A DNA stretch of 64,000 bases from Synechococcus elongatus PCC 11801 (GCF_003846445.2 NZ_CP030139.2:1364001-1428000); one strand, 5' to 3'. Positions 48,048-57,582 are shown, counted from the stretch's first letter. The notes: generated by a model not told the origin, from the sequence alone. Numbers and translations are program-made.

Positions 48048-49019
48048 TTAGGAAAGACGACTGAGAACATAGCTGGTCAGACTAATCAGCGTTTCTTTGC
48101 AGTCTGATGCAGGCAGCACCTCTAAGGCTTGAACCGCCTTCTGGGCATGTTCGGCCGCTAAGGCACGCGTCCGCGCTAGACCCTGACTATTGTGGACGAG
48201 GGCGATCGCTTGCTCAAAGTCCTGGGCCTGTGAGAACTCCCGTTCAATCAACGGAATCAAAGCAGGGTGCTCTTCAATGGCGTAGAGAGCCGGAGCCGTC
48301 AGGTTGCCACTCGCCAAATCGGAGCCGGCAGGTTTCCCCAACACTTCTTCGGATCCGGTGAAGTCCAAAATGTCATCGACGATTTGAAAAGCAAGACCCA
48401 AGGAACGTCCGTACTCGTACAGTGCGTCGCAAACAGTTTCTGAGGAGCCGCTGAGCACACCTGCCGCTCGGGCGCTATTGGCCAGCAACGACGCCGTTTT
48501 GTAGTAGCTCTTGTCGAGGTAGACCTCGATCGAGAGACTGCTATCGAAGCGGTTCAGTCCTTGCAGGATCTCGCCTTCAGCAAGATCCATAATCACTTGG
48601 GACAACAGTTTGACGACAGTCAGACTATCGAGATGCGCTAAGTGCCAAGAGGCTTGGGCAAACAGGAAGTCCCCAGCCAAGACAGCAACACGATTGCTAA
48701 AGCTGCTGTGGACCGTGGGAATGCCCCGCCGCAGAGAGGATTCATCGACGACGTCATCATGGACGAGACTGGCCGTGTGGATCATCTCGGTGATCTCAGC
48801 CAAGCGGCGATGGCGGGGCGTAATTTCTTGCCCAGGCATGGTTGCCCGCGAGAGCAATAGAACGACGGCTGGGCGCAGCCGCTTACCGCCAGCCCCGAAC
48901 AGATGATCAGCGGCAGCGTAGAGGATGGGATGTCTCGCCCCGATCAACTGCTTGAGCGTGTCAGTCAGCAGTTGGAGATCCGCCTCGACGGGGGCAAAGA
49001 GCGAGGTCACCGAAGTCAT
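48048..49019 (-). CDS. sds: all-trans polyprenyl (solanesyl-type) diphosphate synthase
   Basis: Elongates isoprenoid chains, here most likely the C45 tail of plastoquinone. The 323-residue helical protein has the first Asp-rich motif in LVHDDVVDESSLRRGIPTVH and the second in AFQIVDDILDFTGSEEVLGK. GGKRLRPAVVLLLSRA is at the N terminus. Residues before the first motif are small (TASLVHDD), which suits a long-chain product. Chain length cannot be proven from sequence. It is the last gene of a minus-strand run, with murI 43 bases upstream. Confidence 0.9.
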   Translation of the reverse strand: MTSVTSLFAPVEADLQLLTDTLKQLIGARHPILYAAADHLFGAGGKRLRPAVVLLLSRATMPGQEITPRHRRLAEITEMIHTASLVHDDVVDESSLRRGIPTVHSSFSNRVAVLAGDFLFAQASWHLAHLDSLTVVKLLSQVIMDLAEGEILQGLNRFDSSLSIEVYLDKSYYKTASLLANSARAAGVLSGSSETVCDALYEYGRSLGLAFQIVDDILDFTGSEEVLGKPAGSDLASGNLTAPALYAIEEHPALIPLIEREFSQAQDFEQAIALVHNSQGLARTRALAAEHAQKAVQALEVLPASDCKETLISLTSYVLSRLS

Positions 49020-49062
49020 GGGCGGCGTTGTCGTTACGATTTTTTACAATCTGGCTCTTATT

Positions 49063-49932
49063 CTAAGCTACGCCTTCCGCTTCCGAAGCAAAGCGCGCCG
49101 AAGGAAGCGATCGCGTTGGCAGTTGAATCAGGTCAACCGGCGCCCGAAACCCTAGCCACCGCTCGATCGCCTGACTAAAGTGCTGAGGATCATGGCTGAC
49201 ACAAAATCGGACAGGCTGGGGGCGATGGCCATGGCGCAGTCCTAAGACTTCTAGCTCCATTTGCACAGCACGAGTGACCGCTTCTGCAGGATCCAACAGC
49301 TGCGTGGTGGCGGGCAAAAGCTGTTGAATAACAGGTGCCAAATGGGGGTAATGGGTACAGCCGTAGATCAACGTGTCGACTTGGGCTTCGATCAAGGGCG
49401 CTAGATACTGCGCAGCAACCTGCAGAGTGTAGGGGTCATCAATGCGTTGCTGCTCAACCAAGGGAACAAACTCTGGACAGCCGATCTCCCAGACCTGAAT
49501 TCGAGGGTTCGCCTCACGCAGGGCATGGCGATAGGCTCGACTTTGAGCAGTAGCAGCCGTGGCAATCACGCCAATCCGTTGACCACGCTGCACGGCAACC
49601 CGTGCCGCTGGCTGAATCAGGCCAATCAGCGGCATCGTGTAATCGGCCCGCAAGGCTTCGAGAGCAAGGGCCGAGCTGGTGTTGCAGGCCATCACGACCA
49701 GCTTGCAGCCTTCCGCTTGCATCCAGTCCAAAATCTCGCGGACAAAGTGGCGAATTTCTGCTGGAGATCGCGTGCCATAGGGTAAGCGAGCCGTATCGCC
49801 GAAATAGAGAAAATTCTCCTGAGGCAGCTGACGTTGCAGAACTCGTAGGACTGTTAGCCCTCCGACACCACTGTCGAACACACCAATCGGGGCAGCGGTC
49901 GAAGAATGCAAGAAAACAGCCCCCGGCGGCAT
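49063..49932 (-). CDS. murI: glutamate racemase
   Basis: Makes D-glutamate for peptidoglycan. The 289-residue protein carries both catalytic cysteines, in VVMACNTSSALALEAL and LIYGCTHYPHLAPV. The N-terminal substrate loop IGVFDSGVGGLTVLRVL and FGDTARLPYGTRS are also present. Its start lies 12 bases after the amidase stop, so the two are co-transcribed. Together with the DgcA/DgcN-like pair at 36-38.5 kb the window encodes both production and possible disposal of D-Glu. Confidence 0.95.
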   Translation of the reverse strand: MPPGAVFLHSSTAAPIGVFDSGVGGLTVLRVLQRQLPQENFLYFGDTARLPYGTRSPAEIRHFVREILDWMQAEGCKLVVMACNTSSALALEALRADYTMPLIGLIQPAARVAVQRGQRIGVIATAATAQSRAYRHALREANPRIQVWEIGCPEFVPLVEQQRIDDPYTLQVAAQYLAPLIEAQVDTLIYGCTHYPHLAPVIQQLLPATTQLLDPAEAVTRAVQMELEVLGLRHGHRPQPVRFCVSHDPQHFSQAIERWLGFRAPVDLIQLPTRSLPSARFASEAEGVA

Positions 49933-49944
49933 GGAGCAACAGCC

Positions 49945-50979
49945 TCAGTTTTGGCGGACGTACTGTAGGATACCGCGGGCGATCGCTTCTGCCATTTTGC
50001 GGCGGTGATTAGGGTTCGCTAAGTTCCGTGCATCCTCGCTGCCGGTCACGAATCCAGTTTCCACCAGAACAGCAGGCATACTGGTGCGGCGAATCACGTA
50101 AAACCGGGCTTGCCGAACCCCGCGATCGCGGATGGAGACGCCGGAAAGAATAGACTGATGAATCGTCCGTGCGAGGCGCTCCCCGGCTTGGGAGGCGTAG
50201 AAATAGGTTTCGAGGCCATTGACCTCGGGGCGATCGAGGCTGATGGCATTGGCGTGGATGCTGACAAACAGATCCGCTCTTGCCTGCTCCGCCATCTGCA
50301 CGCGGGGTTCTAAGTCGAGGTCAATATCAGCTGTTCGGGTCAGCCGCACATCCAGCCCACTGTCGCGCAGGATAGCCGCCACCTGCTGAGAAATATCGAA
50401 GACAACATCTTTTTCACGAATCCCACCAATGCCGATTGCGCCGGGATCGGGGCCACCATGCCCCGGATCGATCACAATCACTTGCCGACCCACTTGGGGC
50501 GATCGCGGCGGCGGGAACGGAGACTGCTGAGGCGGTGGTAAGGAAGGCGATCGCGGGGGCGGTGGGCTGCCCCCACCCGCAAAGCGTAGCGCCGGCTGGA
50601 GTCGTACCTGCCAAGTCGTCGCATCCAAGCCTTCGACCCTCAGCAAGCTGGGATCGACCGTGTAGCCGGGTGCGATCTCAACCACAATGCGAGTCACGCC
50701 CGCCTCAGGTTGTCCAACCCGGATCTCTCGAATACCTGCCGAGCCGCGGATGGGCGATCGCTGAGCCGGCAGGGCTGCTCCCGGCAGATCGATGACGATC
50801 CGCTGAGGATTAAAAATCAGCTGCGCCTGCGGAGCGATCGCCCCTTGGGTTTTAAACTCCAATCGATTCTGGCTAGCATCCAAGCGCCAGAACAGGAGTT
50901 GATTGGCGCGAGCTGGTAAGGCTAACGCAAGGCTGAGGAGCAGGCCACCCAAACCAATAGACCACGTTTGCGATCGCAT
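49945..50979 (-). CDS. N-acetylmuramoyl-L-alanine amidase, AMIN plus Amidase_3
   Basis: Cleaves the bond between peptidoglycan glycan and stem peptide, needed for septum splitting. 344 residues from ATG 50979, with a signal peptide (IGLGGLLLSLALALPARA). An AMIN targeting domain follows at ~25-135 (FKTQGAIAPQAQLIFNPQRI), then a Pro-rich linker (~136-165). The zinc amidase covers ~166-344. The metal and catalytic residues are in VIDPGHGGPDPGAIG, GIREKDVVFDI, SIHANAISLD and VLVETGFVTGSED. This is an AmiC-type enzyme; an in-frame upstream start would spoil the signal peptide. Confidence 0.93.
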   Translation of the reverse strand: MRSQTWSIGLGGLLLSLALALPARANQLLFWRLDASQNRLEFKTQGAIAPQAQLIFNPQRIVIDLPGAALPAQRSPIRGSAGIREIRVGQPEAGVTRIVVEIAPGYTVDPSLLRVEGLDATTWQVRLQPALRFAGGGSPPPPRSPSLPPPQQSPFPPPRSPQVGRQVIVIDPGHGGPDPGAIGIGGIREKDVVFDISQQVAAILRDSGLDVRLTRTADIDLDLEPRVQMAEQARADLFVSIHANAISLDRPEVNGLETYFYASQAGERLARTIHQSILSGVSIRDRGVRQARFYVIRRTSMPAVLVETGFVTGSEDARNLANPNHRRKMAEAIARGILQYVRQN

Positions 50980-51028
50980 GCCTGCTCTCCTCAGTCCAGC
51001 TCGTTTTGCTGCCTGCCCGACGCTGTTC

Positions 51029-52414
51029 TCAAGAACCAGGTTCCACAACTGTCTCGGTTGACCCACGGAAGGCCAAGCGCAACAGCGGCGGTGCCAAGAA
51101 AGTTGTCATGATCACCATGACAATCACGCCGGCATTCAGCGACTCGGACAGGATACCGCTGCTAGCGCCCACTCCGGCAAAAACCAGACCGACTTCACCG
51201 CGAGGAATCATGCCCACACCAATCGCCAAGCGGTTGATAGGCGTACTGCTACCAACCAAGCTAAAGCCGGTGATGACTTTGCCTATAACTGCAACCACCA
51301 ACAGGAATCCAGCGATGATCAGCCCCGCCCGATTCACTGGATCAGTGGGATTCAGCACGCTCAAATCAGTTTTAGCCCCAACCACGACGAAGAAGATCGG
51401 CACCAGGACATCCGCCAAGGGTGTCACCTGTTTCTTCAACTCCTCGCCTTTTTCGGTTTCCGCCAAAATCAAACCGACCGCAAAGGCACCAAGAATGGCT
51501 TCTAGACGCACAAACTGAGCAATCAAGCCCACAATAATCGCGGCCACCAAGGCAACCACCAGCACTTCGCCACGGGTTTGCATGTTGCTCACCAAGTTGA
51601 CGAAGAACGGATTGAGCCAGCGCCCAATAAAAATCGCACCCACCAAAAAGGCAGTCGAACTGACGATCAGAATGATGATGTTCGAGGGACGAATTTCTCC
51701 GGTTTTAGCCAAACTGCTCACGACGGCCAGCACGATGATGCCGAGGATGTCGTCGATAATCGCCGCGCCAATGATGATTTGACCTTCGGGCGAATTGAGC
51801 TTTCCTAACTCTGACAGCACCTTAGCCGTGATGCCAATACTGGTGGCAGTCAGCGCCGCACCAGCAAAGATGGCGGGGATAGTCGCGATGTGGAACAGGT
51901 ACATCAGACCGAGCGTGCCAGCCGCAAAAGGGGCAGCGACTCCAACAGTAGCCACGATCGCGGCTTTGGCACCCACTTTCAGCAGCTCATCCAGATTGGA
52001 TTCCAACCCAATCTCAAACAGGAGGATGATCACGCCAATTTCAGACAGGACGGAGATCACTTCCGACTGCGTCGCAAAGATCGTTGGCATCCAGTTGTCA
52101 GGGGCACCACTGATCTGCTGCAGGAAGTTGAGCAGCACAACATCTTCAGCACCAGCGCCACTGGAAGGAAAGACGAGGAGCTTCAGAACGGAGGTCCCCA
52201 CGATCACACCACCCAGCAGCTCGCCGAGCACGGGGGGGAGGTTGGCACGCACACACAGCTCACCGCCAACTTTGCTGGCGAGATAGACCACAACCAGCCC
52301 TAAGAGTACCGATACCAGGATCAGTGTTGAGGCTTCAGGACTTTCAATGACTTCGATCGTCTGTGCCAGGAGGGGCGGCCATCCCAGCGCTGGACTGAAC
52401 AGTGGAAACATCAA
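51029..52414 (-). CDS. CPA2-type cation/proton antiporter (NhaS3-like)
   Basis: 461-residue membrane protein with about 12 helices. Typical KefB/NapA features are LGELLGGVIVGTSVLKLLVF, the ion-site helix GVIILLFEIGLESNLDELLK, and AALTATSIGITAKVLSELGK. PSGAVI-type positions are replaced by IIIGAAIIDDILGIIVLAV, which carries the two consecutive Asp residues of an electrogenic exchanger. Length and sequence style match the cyanobacterial NhaS3 antiporters, of which the Synechocystis version is thylakoidal. The symbol is withheld since S. elongatus has several. There is no C-terminal TrkA domain. Confidence 0.88.
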   Translation of the reverse strand: MMFPLFSPALGWPPLLAQTIEVIESPEASTLILVSVLLGLVVVYLASKVGGELCVRANLPPVLGELLGGVIVGTSVLKLLVFPSSGAGAEDVVLLNFLQQISGAPDNWMPTIFATQSEVISVLSEIGVIILLFEIGLESNLDELLKVGAKAAIVATVGVAAPFAAGTLGLMYLFHIATIPAIFAGAALTATSIGITAKVLSELGKLNSPEGQIIIGAAIIDDILGIIVLAVVSSLAKTGEIRPSNIIILIVSSTAFLVGAIFIGRWLNPFFVNLVSNMQTRGEVLVVALVAAIIVGLIAQFVRLEAILGAFAVGLILAETEKGEELKKQVTPLADVLVPIFFVVVGAKTDLSVLNPTDPVNRAGLIIAGFLLVVAVIGKVITGFSLVGSSTPINRLAIGVGMIPRGEVGLVFAGVGASSGILSESLNAGVIVMVIMTTFLAPPLLRLAFRGSTETVVEPGS

Positions 52415-52453
52415 TCGTCTTCACACTCCAAATTAAGTGCACAGCTGCGATTA

Positions 52454-53281
52454 TCAACTGGAGACCGGGGTCGGAAAGACTCGGTGCTGCAGGCAGGGCA
52501 TTTGCTGCCGCACAGTTGCCAAGCGGCGCGGCGAAATCTCTGCGATCGCCAAGCCAGGGTCTCGGCCGGCATTCGCTAAGACAATCCCCCACGGGTCCAC
52601 GATCATGGCGTGGCCATGGGTCTGGCGACGTCCGTAATGAACACCGGTCTGGGCTGGCGCAATGATATACGCTGTGTTCTCGATCGCTCGGGCTTGGAGT
52701 AGCACTTGCCAGTGATCTTTGCCGGTAAAAGCGGTGAAGGCAGCCGGCACAAAAATGACTTCTGCGGCTTGATTGGCGAGATGTCGATAGAGTTCCGGGA
52801 AACGGACGTCATAGCAAATGGAAAATCCCAGCCGCCCCAAACTTTCAGAGTCATGAACGGGCGGATACTCACGGCCAGCTAAGACAGTTGCAGACTCCTG
52901 ATAGGTGTTGCCATCCGGTAGATCGACATCGAACAGATGGACTTTGTTGTAACGCGCCAGGGTTTGTCCATCGGGACCAACAAGGAGCAGGGTATTGGTG
53001 ACATGTCCCTCGCTGGCTGGCACCGGAAAACCACCGCCCAACAGCGTAATTTGGTAGCGCTGAGCCATGGTTTTGAGGAACTTTTCAGTGCGATCGGCAA
53101 TCACAGAGGCTTGCTCAACCTTTTGAGCTTCGTCCCCTAGAAATGAAAAGTTCTCAGGCAGACCCACCAGTTCCGCTCCTCGCCGTACGGCAAGGTCAAT
53201 CCACTCCTCAGCTTGAGTAAGATTTTTTTCTAGGTCCGGCAGACTGGTCATCTGCACTGCTGCGGCCAAGTAAGACTTCAT
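52454..53281 (-). CDS. nitrilase-superfamily amidase (Nit1/Nit2, deaminated glutathione amidase-like)
   Basis: 275 residues from ATG 53281. The catalytic triad is visible: Glu43 in LPENFSF, Lys113 in YNKVHLFDVD, Cys156 in FSICYDVRFPEL. The KVHLFDVDLPDG and YDVRFPELYRHLA segments are those of the Nit1 branch, which removes the amide from deaminated glutathione as metabolite repair. An omega-amidase role (Nit2) is the alternative. It is the first of five minus-strand genes running to sds, separated from the antiporter gene by 39 bases. Confidence 0.88.
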   Translation of the reverse strand: MKSYLAAAVQMTSLPDLEKNLTQAEEWIDLAVRRGAELVGLPENFSFLGDEAQKVEQASVIADRTEKFLKTMAQRYQITLLGGGFPVPASEGHVTNTLLLVGPDGQTLARYNKVHLFDVDLPDGNTYQESATVLAGREYPPVHDSESLGRLGFSICYDVRFPELYRHLANQAAEVIFVPAAFTAFTGKDHWQVLLQARAIENTAYIIAPAQTGVHYGRRQTHGHAMIVDPWGIVLANAGRDPGLAIAEISPRRLATVRQQMPCLQHRVFPTPVSS

Positions 53282-53356
53282 TGCTGCGCCTCGATCGCAG
53301 ACGGAAAGAGCAGACAAGACTTCCGGATTCTGCCATACTCCTCTCCCGCGCCGCTA

Positions 53357-54802
53357 ATGCTTCAGGGTGGACCCATGCTTGCTTTGCTTCGTCGGTGCTT
53401 GAGTGGAATGGCGGCGATCGCCTGTCTTCCCCTTCAAAGCCCGGTAGCCAATGCGCAGCTTTCACCGGTTCCCAACACAGGCTACAACTGCGATTTAGCG
53501 CTCTATTCCGTCCCACAAGCCAATCTTCTGGCGCGATCGCTACAGGGAGATACAGCAGCAGAACAGGAGTACCGTCAACTGGTGCGCAGTCTTGCCGCCG
53601 ACCTACAGCGCTGTCGGGAACAAGTTTGGCCCCGCAAAATGGCGATCTGGGTCAGGCTCTATGGCTGTGACCTGCGCCCCGGTGGCTTGGACTCGTTGTT
53701 TGATAGCCTGCAAACCTTGGGCTACAACGAGGTCTTCATTGAAACTTTCTATGACGGCCGTGTGCTCTTGCCCGCTGCCGATAACCCCACGGTCTGGCCC
53801 TCGGTGGTAGCTGAACCTGGGTTGGAACGTGCCGATCTGCTGGCGGAGGCGATTCGTAAGGGTCGCGAGCGAGGGATGTCCGTCTATGCCTGGCTCTTTA
53901 CGCTCAACTACGGCTACAGCTACGGTCAGCGCAGCGATCGCCAAGAAGTTTTGGCGCGCAATGGGCGGGGTGAAACCAGTGCTGACATTGTGCCGAGCGG
54001 ATCACAGATCTTTGTGGATCCCTACAGCCCCATAGCTCGTCAGGACTATCAAATCCTGCTGCGATCGGTGCTGAGTCGCCAGCCTGACGGCGTCTTATTA
54101 GATTATGTGCGCTATCCCCGTGGCAGTGGCGCCGCTTCCGTCGCTACCACCGTTGCAGATTTACTGATTCAGTCGCCTGCAGCTCGCCAAGCTTGGATCA
54201 ACCAACTCAGTACCTCTGAGGGGCAGGCGCTGCTGCAGGAATACCTCACCACCGGTCGGCTCAGTCTCAGCGATCGCAACAAACTGGTCTCGCTATTAGC
54301 CAATCAGTTGGGCTCGTTGAATCTCAGACAGGAAGCCGATCCGCTCTGGTCCCTAGCAGTTCAACACGCGCGTCGCGGCGTAGTCGAGTTTGTCAATGAG
54401 GTCGTCACGACCGTCTCTCAAGCGGGATTGCCATCTGGCGCGGTCTTTTTCCCCTTTGGCAATATGCGCGTTGGGCAACAGGGCTGGGATTCCCGCATGC
54501 AACCGTGGGATCAGTTCCCCAGCACGATGGAGTTTCACCCAATGAGCTACAGCCTCTGCGGGGAGAACCATGACTGTGTTTTGGCAGAAGTACAGCGGGT
54601 CTTGGATGCCATGCCCAATTCGATCGTGCAGCCGGCGATCGCGGGCGTTTGGGGTCGCTACTACGATGCCCACCTCCCCCTAGAACGCCGAATGAAGGCA
54701 CTTCAGACCACCTACGGCAGCCGGATCGATCGCGTCAGTCACTTTTCTCTAGCGTGGATAGACCCTGAAGGGGAACGTGTTCGCCAACGCTGTCGGGTTT
54801 AA
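53357..54802 (+). CDS. secreted GHL10-type glycoside hydrolase-like protein
   Basis: 481 residues (possible start at 53375, six codons in). A signal peptide covers the first ~30 (RRCLSGMAAIACLPLQSPVA). A short helical region of ~65 residues then precedes a TIM-barrel domain of the GHL10/DUF187 type (MAIWVRLYGCDLRPGGLDSL, GYNEVFIETFYDGRVL, GMSVYAWLFTLNYGYSYG, IFVDPYSPIARQDYQILL, VLLDYVRYPRGSG). The conserved Asp in LLDYVRYP is the probable catalytic region. Substrate is unknown; polysaccharides of the envelope are likely. The start codons of this gene and the divergent nitrilase are 75 bases apart. Confidence 0.85.
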   Translation: MLQGGPMLALLRRCLSGMAAIACLPLQSPVANAQLSPVPNTGYNCDLALYSVPQANLLARSLQGDTAAEQEYRQLVRSLAADLQRCREQVWPRKMAIWVRLYGCDLRPGGLDSLFDSLQTLGYNEVFIETFYDGRVLLPAADNPTVWPSVVAEPGLERADLLAEAIRKGRERGMSVYAWLFTLNYGYSYGQRSDRQEVLARNGRGETSADIVPSGSQIFVDPYSPIARQDYQILLRSVLSRQPDGVLLDYVRYPRGSGAASVATTVADLLIQSPAARQAWINQLSTSEGQALLQEYLTTGRLSLSDRNKLVSLLANQLGSLNLRQEADPLWSLAVQHARRGVVEFVNEVVTTVSQAGLPSGAVFFPFGNMRVGQQGWDSRMQPWDQFPSTMEFHPMSYSLCGENHDCVLAEVQRVLDAMPNSIVQPAIAGVWGRYYDAHLPLERRMKALQTTYGSRIDRVSHFSLAWIDPEGERVRQRCRV

Positions 54803-54965
54803 TCTCTGAGCAGTAGAGGCCTGCGGAGTAATGCCCGTTCCTCCAGCGCGTCACGACCATTGACTACCGAAAACCTAGTTAACCAAACCTTAAAGGGCTA
54901 ACAATCTTGTCTTGATGCCCTAGTCGCATCCATCACCTTAGAGTGACGGCAAGTCTTCTGTCGGT

Positions 54966-55607
54966 ATGCGAGAAAACATCATGTCTCCAGTCTTGACACA
55001 CCCCACACTTGCCTCAGGCCAGTTGCGTCAGATTTTGGAGCAGGTCTATCGCGATCGACCGATGCAGCACTTTACAGCCGGTCAAACAGTGCCTTTGCCC
55101 CAAGACACGATTTGGGTTGTCTGTCGGGGCATCGCCTTAATTACAACCAGCTATGAAAGCGGCGATGAAGCCCTACTGGGACTGGCTGGCCCCTCCATGC
55201 CCTTCGGGTCACCACTCTCCTGGGTCATGCCCTACGAGATTCAAGCCTTGACTGACTTGGATCTGATTCGGCTCAAACTGGCTGAGATTGAGCAAACTCC
55301 GCTATTGGCGCAGGATCTCTTTTTGATGCTGGCGCAGCGGTATCGGCAAACGGAAATGCTGCTCAGCCTGATTGGCCAACGCCGTGTCGAAGATCGCCTA
55401 CGCAACTTTCTCCAGCTCCTTGGCCGCGAATTTGGACAGCCCGAAGGTCAGTTGCTACGCCTGAACTGCCGTTTGACCCACCAGCACTTGGCCAATGCGC
55501 TGGGAACCACGCGGGTGACCGTCACCCGTCTGATCGGTCAGTTCCGGCGGGAGGGTTGGCTGGACTTTGATGAGCAGCGGCACTTGGTTTTGAAAGCTGC
55601 GGCCTAA
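54966..55607 (+). CDS. Crp/Fnr-family transcription regulator
   Basis: 213 residues (ATG 54966 or 54981). An N-terminal cyclic-nucleotide-like beta barrel (QTVPLPQDTIWVVCRGIALI, SYESGDEALLGLAGPSMPFG) is joined by a dimer helix (LSLIGQRRVEDRLRNFLQLL) to a winged-helix domain. The recognition segment in that domain is TRVTVTRLIGQF. The helix and HTH resemble NtcA, but the barrel lacks the GE...RxA cAMP-binding signature and Fnr cysteines, so the effector is unknown. It is not NtcA itself by sequence. The 163-base upstream region contains no clear self-site of the NtcA type (GTA-N8-TAC). Confidence 0.88.
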   Translation: MRENIMSPVLTHPTLASGQLRQILEQVYRDRPMQHFTAGQTVPLPQDTIWVVCRGIALITTSYESGDEALLGLAGPSMPFGSPLSWVMPYEIQALTDLDLIRLKLAEIEQTPLLAQDLFLMLAQRYRQTEMLLSLIGQRRVEDRLRNFLQLLGREFGQPEGQLLRLNCRLTHQHLANALGTTRVTVTRLIGQFRREGWLDFDEQRHLVLKAAA

Positions 55608-55697
55608 GCCAAGATGAGACTCTGACGGGTTTCCACACTGTCTGAACGGGCCTTGCAGTCGCTAGCTTAGGAACAGCGTTGCGCCTACCCGAGGCCC

Positions 55698-56021
55698 ATG
55701 GACCGGAATAACCTGCTGCAGCATCTGCTGATCTTTGGCATTGGTACCACTGCTCGCATGGCCGATCGCCTGCGCGTCGTCAGTGATGAATGGGTACGGA
55801 CAGGACAGCTCGACGCCGATCAGGCAAAAGCACTGATCGACGACCTTCAGCAGCAACTCAAGTCTGAGGGAGAAGAACTCGATCAACGCTGGCAGCGTCA
55901 ATGGCGCGACTGGATCAATGACCTAGGGTTGGCACGTCAATCCGAGGTGGATGAATTGCGAGGGCGGATTGATCGTCTGGAACGTCAGCTTCGAGCCTTG
56001 GAGGATCGCAACTGGCGCTAA
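55698..56021 (+). CDS. small coiled-coil protein, phasin-like
   Basis: 107 residues, built like the protein at 30030-30458. It has an N-terminal LLQHLLIFGIGTTARMADRL helix, an acidic turn with WVRTGQLDADQAKALIDDLQ, a Trp-rich middle (RWQRQWRDWINDLG), and a C-terminal coiled coil (EVDELRGRIDRLERQLRALE). The linker found in the other copy is missing. Phasin-like layout, function unknown. Lies between the Crp-type regulator and the FKBP gene. Confidence 0.78.
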   Translation: MDRNNLLQHLLIFGIGTTARMADRLRVVSDEWVRTGQLDADQAKALIDDLQQQLKSEGEELDQRWQRQWRDWINDLGLARQSEVDELRGRIDRLERQLRALEDRNWR

Positions 56022-56075
56022 ATTGAAGAGTGGCTTGGCAAACGGGCCAACGGCACACTGTGGGAGGGTATATCC

Positions 56076-56600
56076 GTGCGAGACATTTTGATCAGTTTTG
56101 CGGCCATGCTGCTGTGCCTGATCGTCTTTGTCGCGGCTCAGGTGTTTGGACCGTCAACACCCGCTGCGATCGCCGCTTCCACTCCTGTTGAGGCAAACCC
56201 TCCGGTTGCGGCAGTCCCACCAACCCCGATCATCTCCCAGACCACCCAATCGGAAACTATCGTGACGACAGCTTCTGGCCTGCAATACGTCGATTTAGAG
56301 GTGGGGACAGGTGCCACCCCCCAGCCGGGTCAAACCGTGGTAGTTCACTACACCGGCACCCTTGAAGATGGCACCCAGTTTGATAGCTCTCGCGATCGCA
56401 ACCGTCCCTTTCAGTTCAAGCTGGGCGTCGGTCAAGTGATCAAAGGCTGGGATGAGGGCATTGCCACGATGAAAGTGGGTGGCCGCCGCAAGCTGACGAT
56501 TCCGCCCGCTCTGGCCTATGGCGAACGTGGAGCCGGCGGCGTGATTCCGCCGAATGCCACTCTGGTCTTTGATGTTGAGTTAATTCGGATCGCGGGCTAG
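56076..56600 (+). CDS. FKBP-type peptidyl-prolyl isomerase, exported
   Basis: 174 residues with GTG start; GGGAGG is nine bases upstream, supporting it. A hydrophobic N terminus ([20 protein letters not shown]) is a signal or anchor and is followed by a Pro/Ala/Thr-rich stretch. The FKBP domain fills residues ~65-174: [80 protein letters not shown]. All aromatic pocket residues appear kept, so prolyl isomerase activity is expected in the periplasm or lumen. A terminator follows. Confidence 0.94.
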   Translation: MRDILISFAAMLLCLIVFVAAQVFGPSTPAAIAASTPVEANPPVAAVPPTPIISQTTQSETIVTTASGLQYVDLEVGTGATPQPGQTVVVHYTGTLEDGTQFDSSRDRNRPFQFKLGVGQVIKGWDEGIATMKVGGRRKLTIPPALAYGERGAGGVIPPNATLVFDVELIRIAG

Positions 56601-56646
56601 ATCGACGCCCTCATCCCCATTTTCCTCACGGTACGTCCGTGAACCG

Positions 56647-56684
56647 ACTGCTGATTCTGGGACATTCCTAGGTCAGCAGTTTTT
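56647..56684 (+). terminator. rho-independent terminator after the FKBP gene
   Basis: Stem ACTGCTGA / TCAGCAGT extended by CTGGGA / TCCTAG above a TT bulge, loop CAT, then TTTTT (counting the final stem T). It overlaps the 3' end of the convergent lipB gene. Confidence 0.85.
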
Positions 56685-57410
56685 GTTCGTACAGGGCTTA
56701 GTACCTGAACCGTCGTCGTAGACGCTGGGTTCCAGATGTTCTTCGGCTAGGAGTTGCTCGATGGAGCAGGGCTGGAGCTCTAGATCAAAAACACGTGCAA
56801 AGGCAACTGCAACCTGCGATCGCACTGCTTCAAACCGGACACTAGGACAGAACTCAGCAAGACTGCCGACCGCGCGATCGCGGATGCCACAGGGCACGAT
56901 CGCAGTAAAGCCCGATAGATCGGGGCAAACGTTAAGCGCAAAGCCGTGCATGCTAATCCAACGGCTAACCTGAATTCCGATCGCAGCTAGTTTTTTGCCC
57001 TCAACCCAAACGCCAGTTAGCCCTTCAATGCGCTCACCAGTCAGGCCATAGATAGCTAAAACATCGATCAGCACCGCCTCAAGCTGGCGGAGATACCAGT
57101 GCAGATCACAGCGGTGACGCCGCAAATTTAGGATCGGATAACCGACGAGCTGCCCAGGGGCGTGATAGGTGACTTCACCTCCTCGTTCAATGCGATGCAG
57201 GGGAGCGGGAGCTTGTTGGGGATCAAACTTGAGATGCTCGAGACTTGCGCCTCGGCCAAGGGTGTAAACAGCCGGATGCTCGAGCAGCAGGACAACATCG
57301 GGACGATCGGGATCTTGGCGACGGTTGTCTTGAAGCTGGCGTTGCCACGCCCAAACTTGTGCGTAGTCAAGGCAGCCAGCTTGCACCAGCCAAGCGGAGT
57401 GGGAAGGCAC
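56673..57410 (-). CDS. lipB: lipoyl(octanoyl) transferase
   Basis: Moves octanoyl groups from acyl carrier protein to lipoyl domains of 2-oxoacid dehydrogenases and glycine cleavage H protein. Signature blocks are [36 protein letters not shown] and the catalytic Lys in [14 protein letters not shown]. The catalytic Cys lies within FIVPCG-like [10 protein letters not shown], preceded by [14 protein letters not shown]. The start is uncertain: GTG 57410 places the family's first strand ([15 protein letters not shown]) near the N terminus; the frame is open to ATG 57539 but those residues look non-coding. The C-terminal tail of ~30 residues is longer than in E. coli. Confidence 0.9.
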   Translation of the reverse strand: MPSHSAWLVQAGCLDYAQVWAWQRQLQDNRRQDPDRPDVVLLLEHPAVYTLGRGASLEHLKFDPQQAPAPLHRIERGGEVTYHAPGQLVGYPILNLRRHRCDLHWYLRQLEAVLIDVLAIYGLTGERIEGLTGVWVEGKKLAAIGIQVSRWISMHGFALNVCPDLSGFTAIVPCGIRDRAVGSLAEFCPSVRFEAVRSQVAVAFARVFDLELQPCSIEQLLAEEHLEPSVYDDGSGTKPCTNKNC

Positions 57411-57523
57411 GAGGGGAATCGCTGAAGCGGTAATTAAAAAGTAATGCTTAGAGATCGCCTTTTCTAGTGTAATCAACAGAACCGGAGCTGGAAAGAGGCG
57501 ATCGCTCTTGCTCGCATCAATAA

Positions 57524-57552
57524 TTGTCAACAGACACAAAGCTTCTTAACGC
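57524..57552 (+). promoter_or_regulatory. possible sigma-70 promoter of hpf
   Basis: TTGTCA (57524-57529), 17-base spacer, TAACGC (57547-57552). The -10 is weak. If used, transcription would start near 57559, at the base of the inverted repeat 57560-57582. Confidence 0.3.
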
Positions 57553-57559
57553 ACCCTTT

Positions 57560-57582
57560 CCTATCAGTTACAGAGTGATAGG
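57560..57582 (+). promoter_or_regulatory. inverted repeat in the hpf leader
   Basis: Perfect arms CCTATCA and TGATAGG around a nine-base spacer, 34 bases before the hpf ATG. It could be an operator for a dimeric regulator or a hairpin at the 5' end of the mRNA. Confidence 0.5.
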
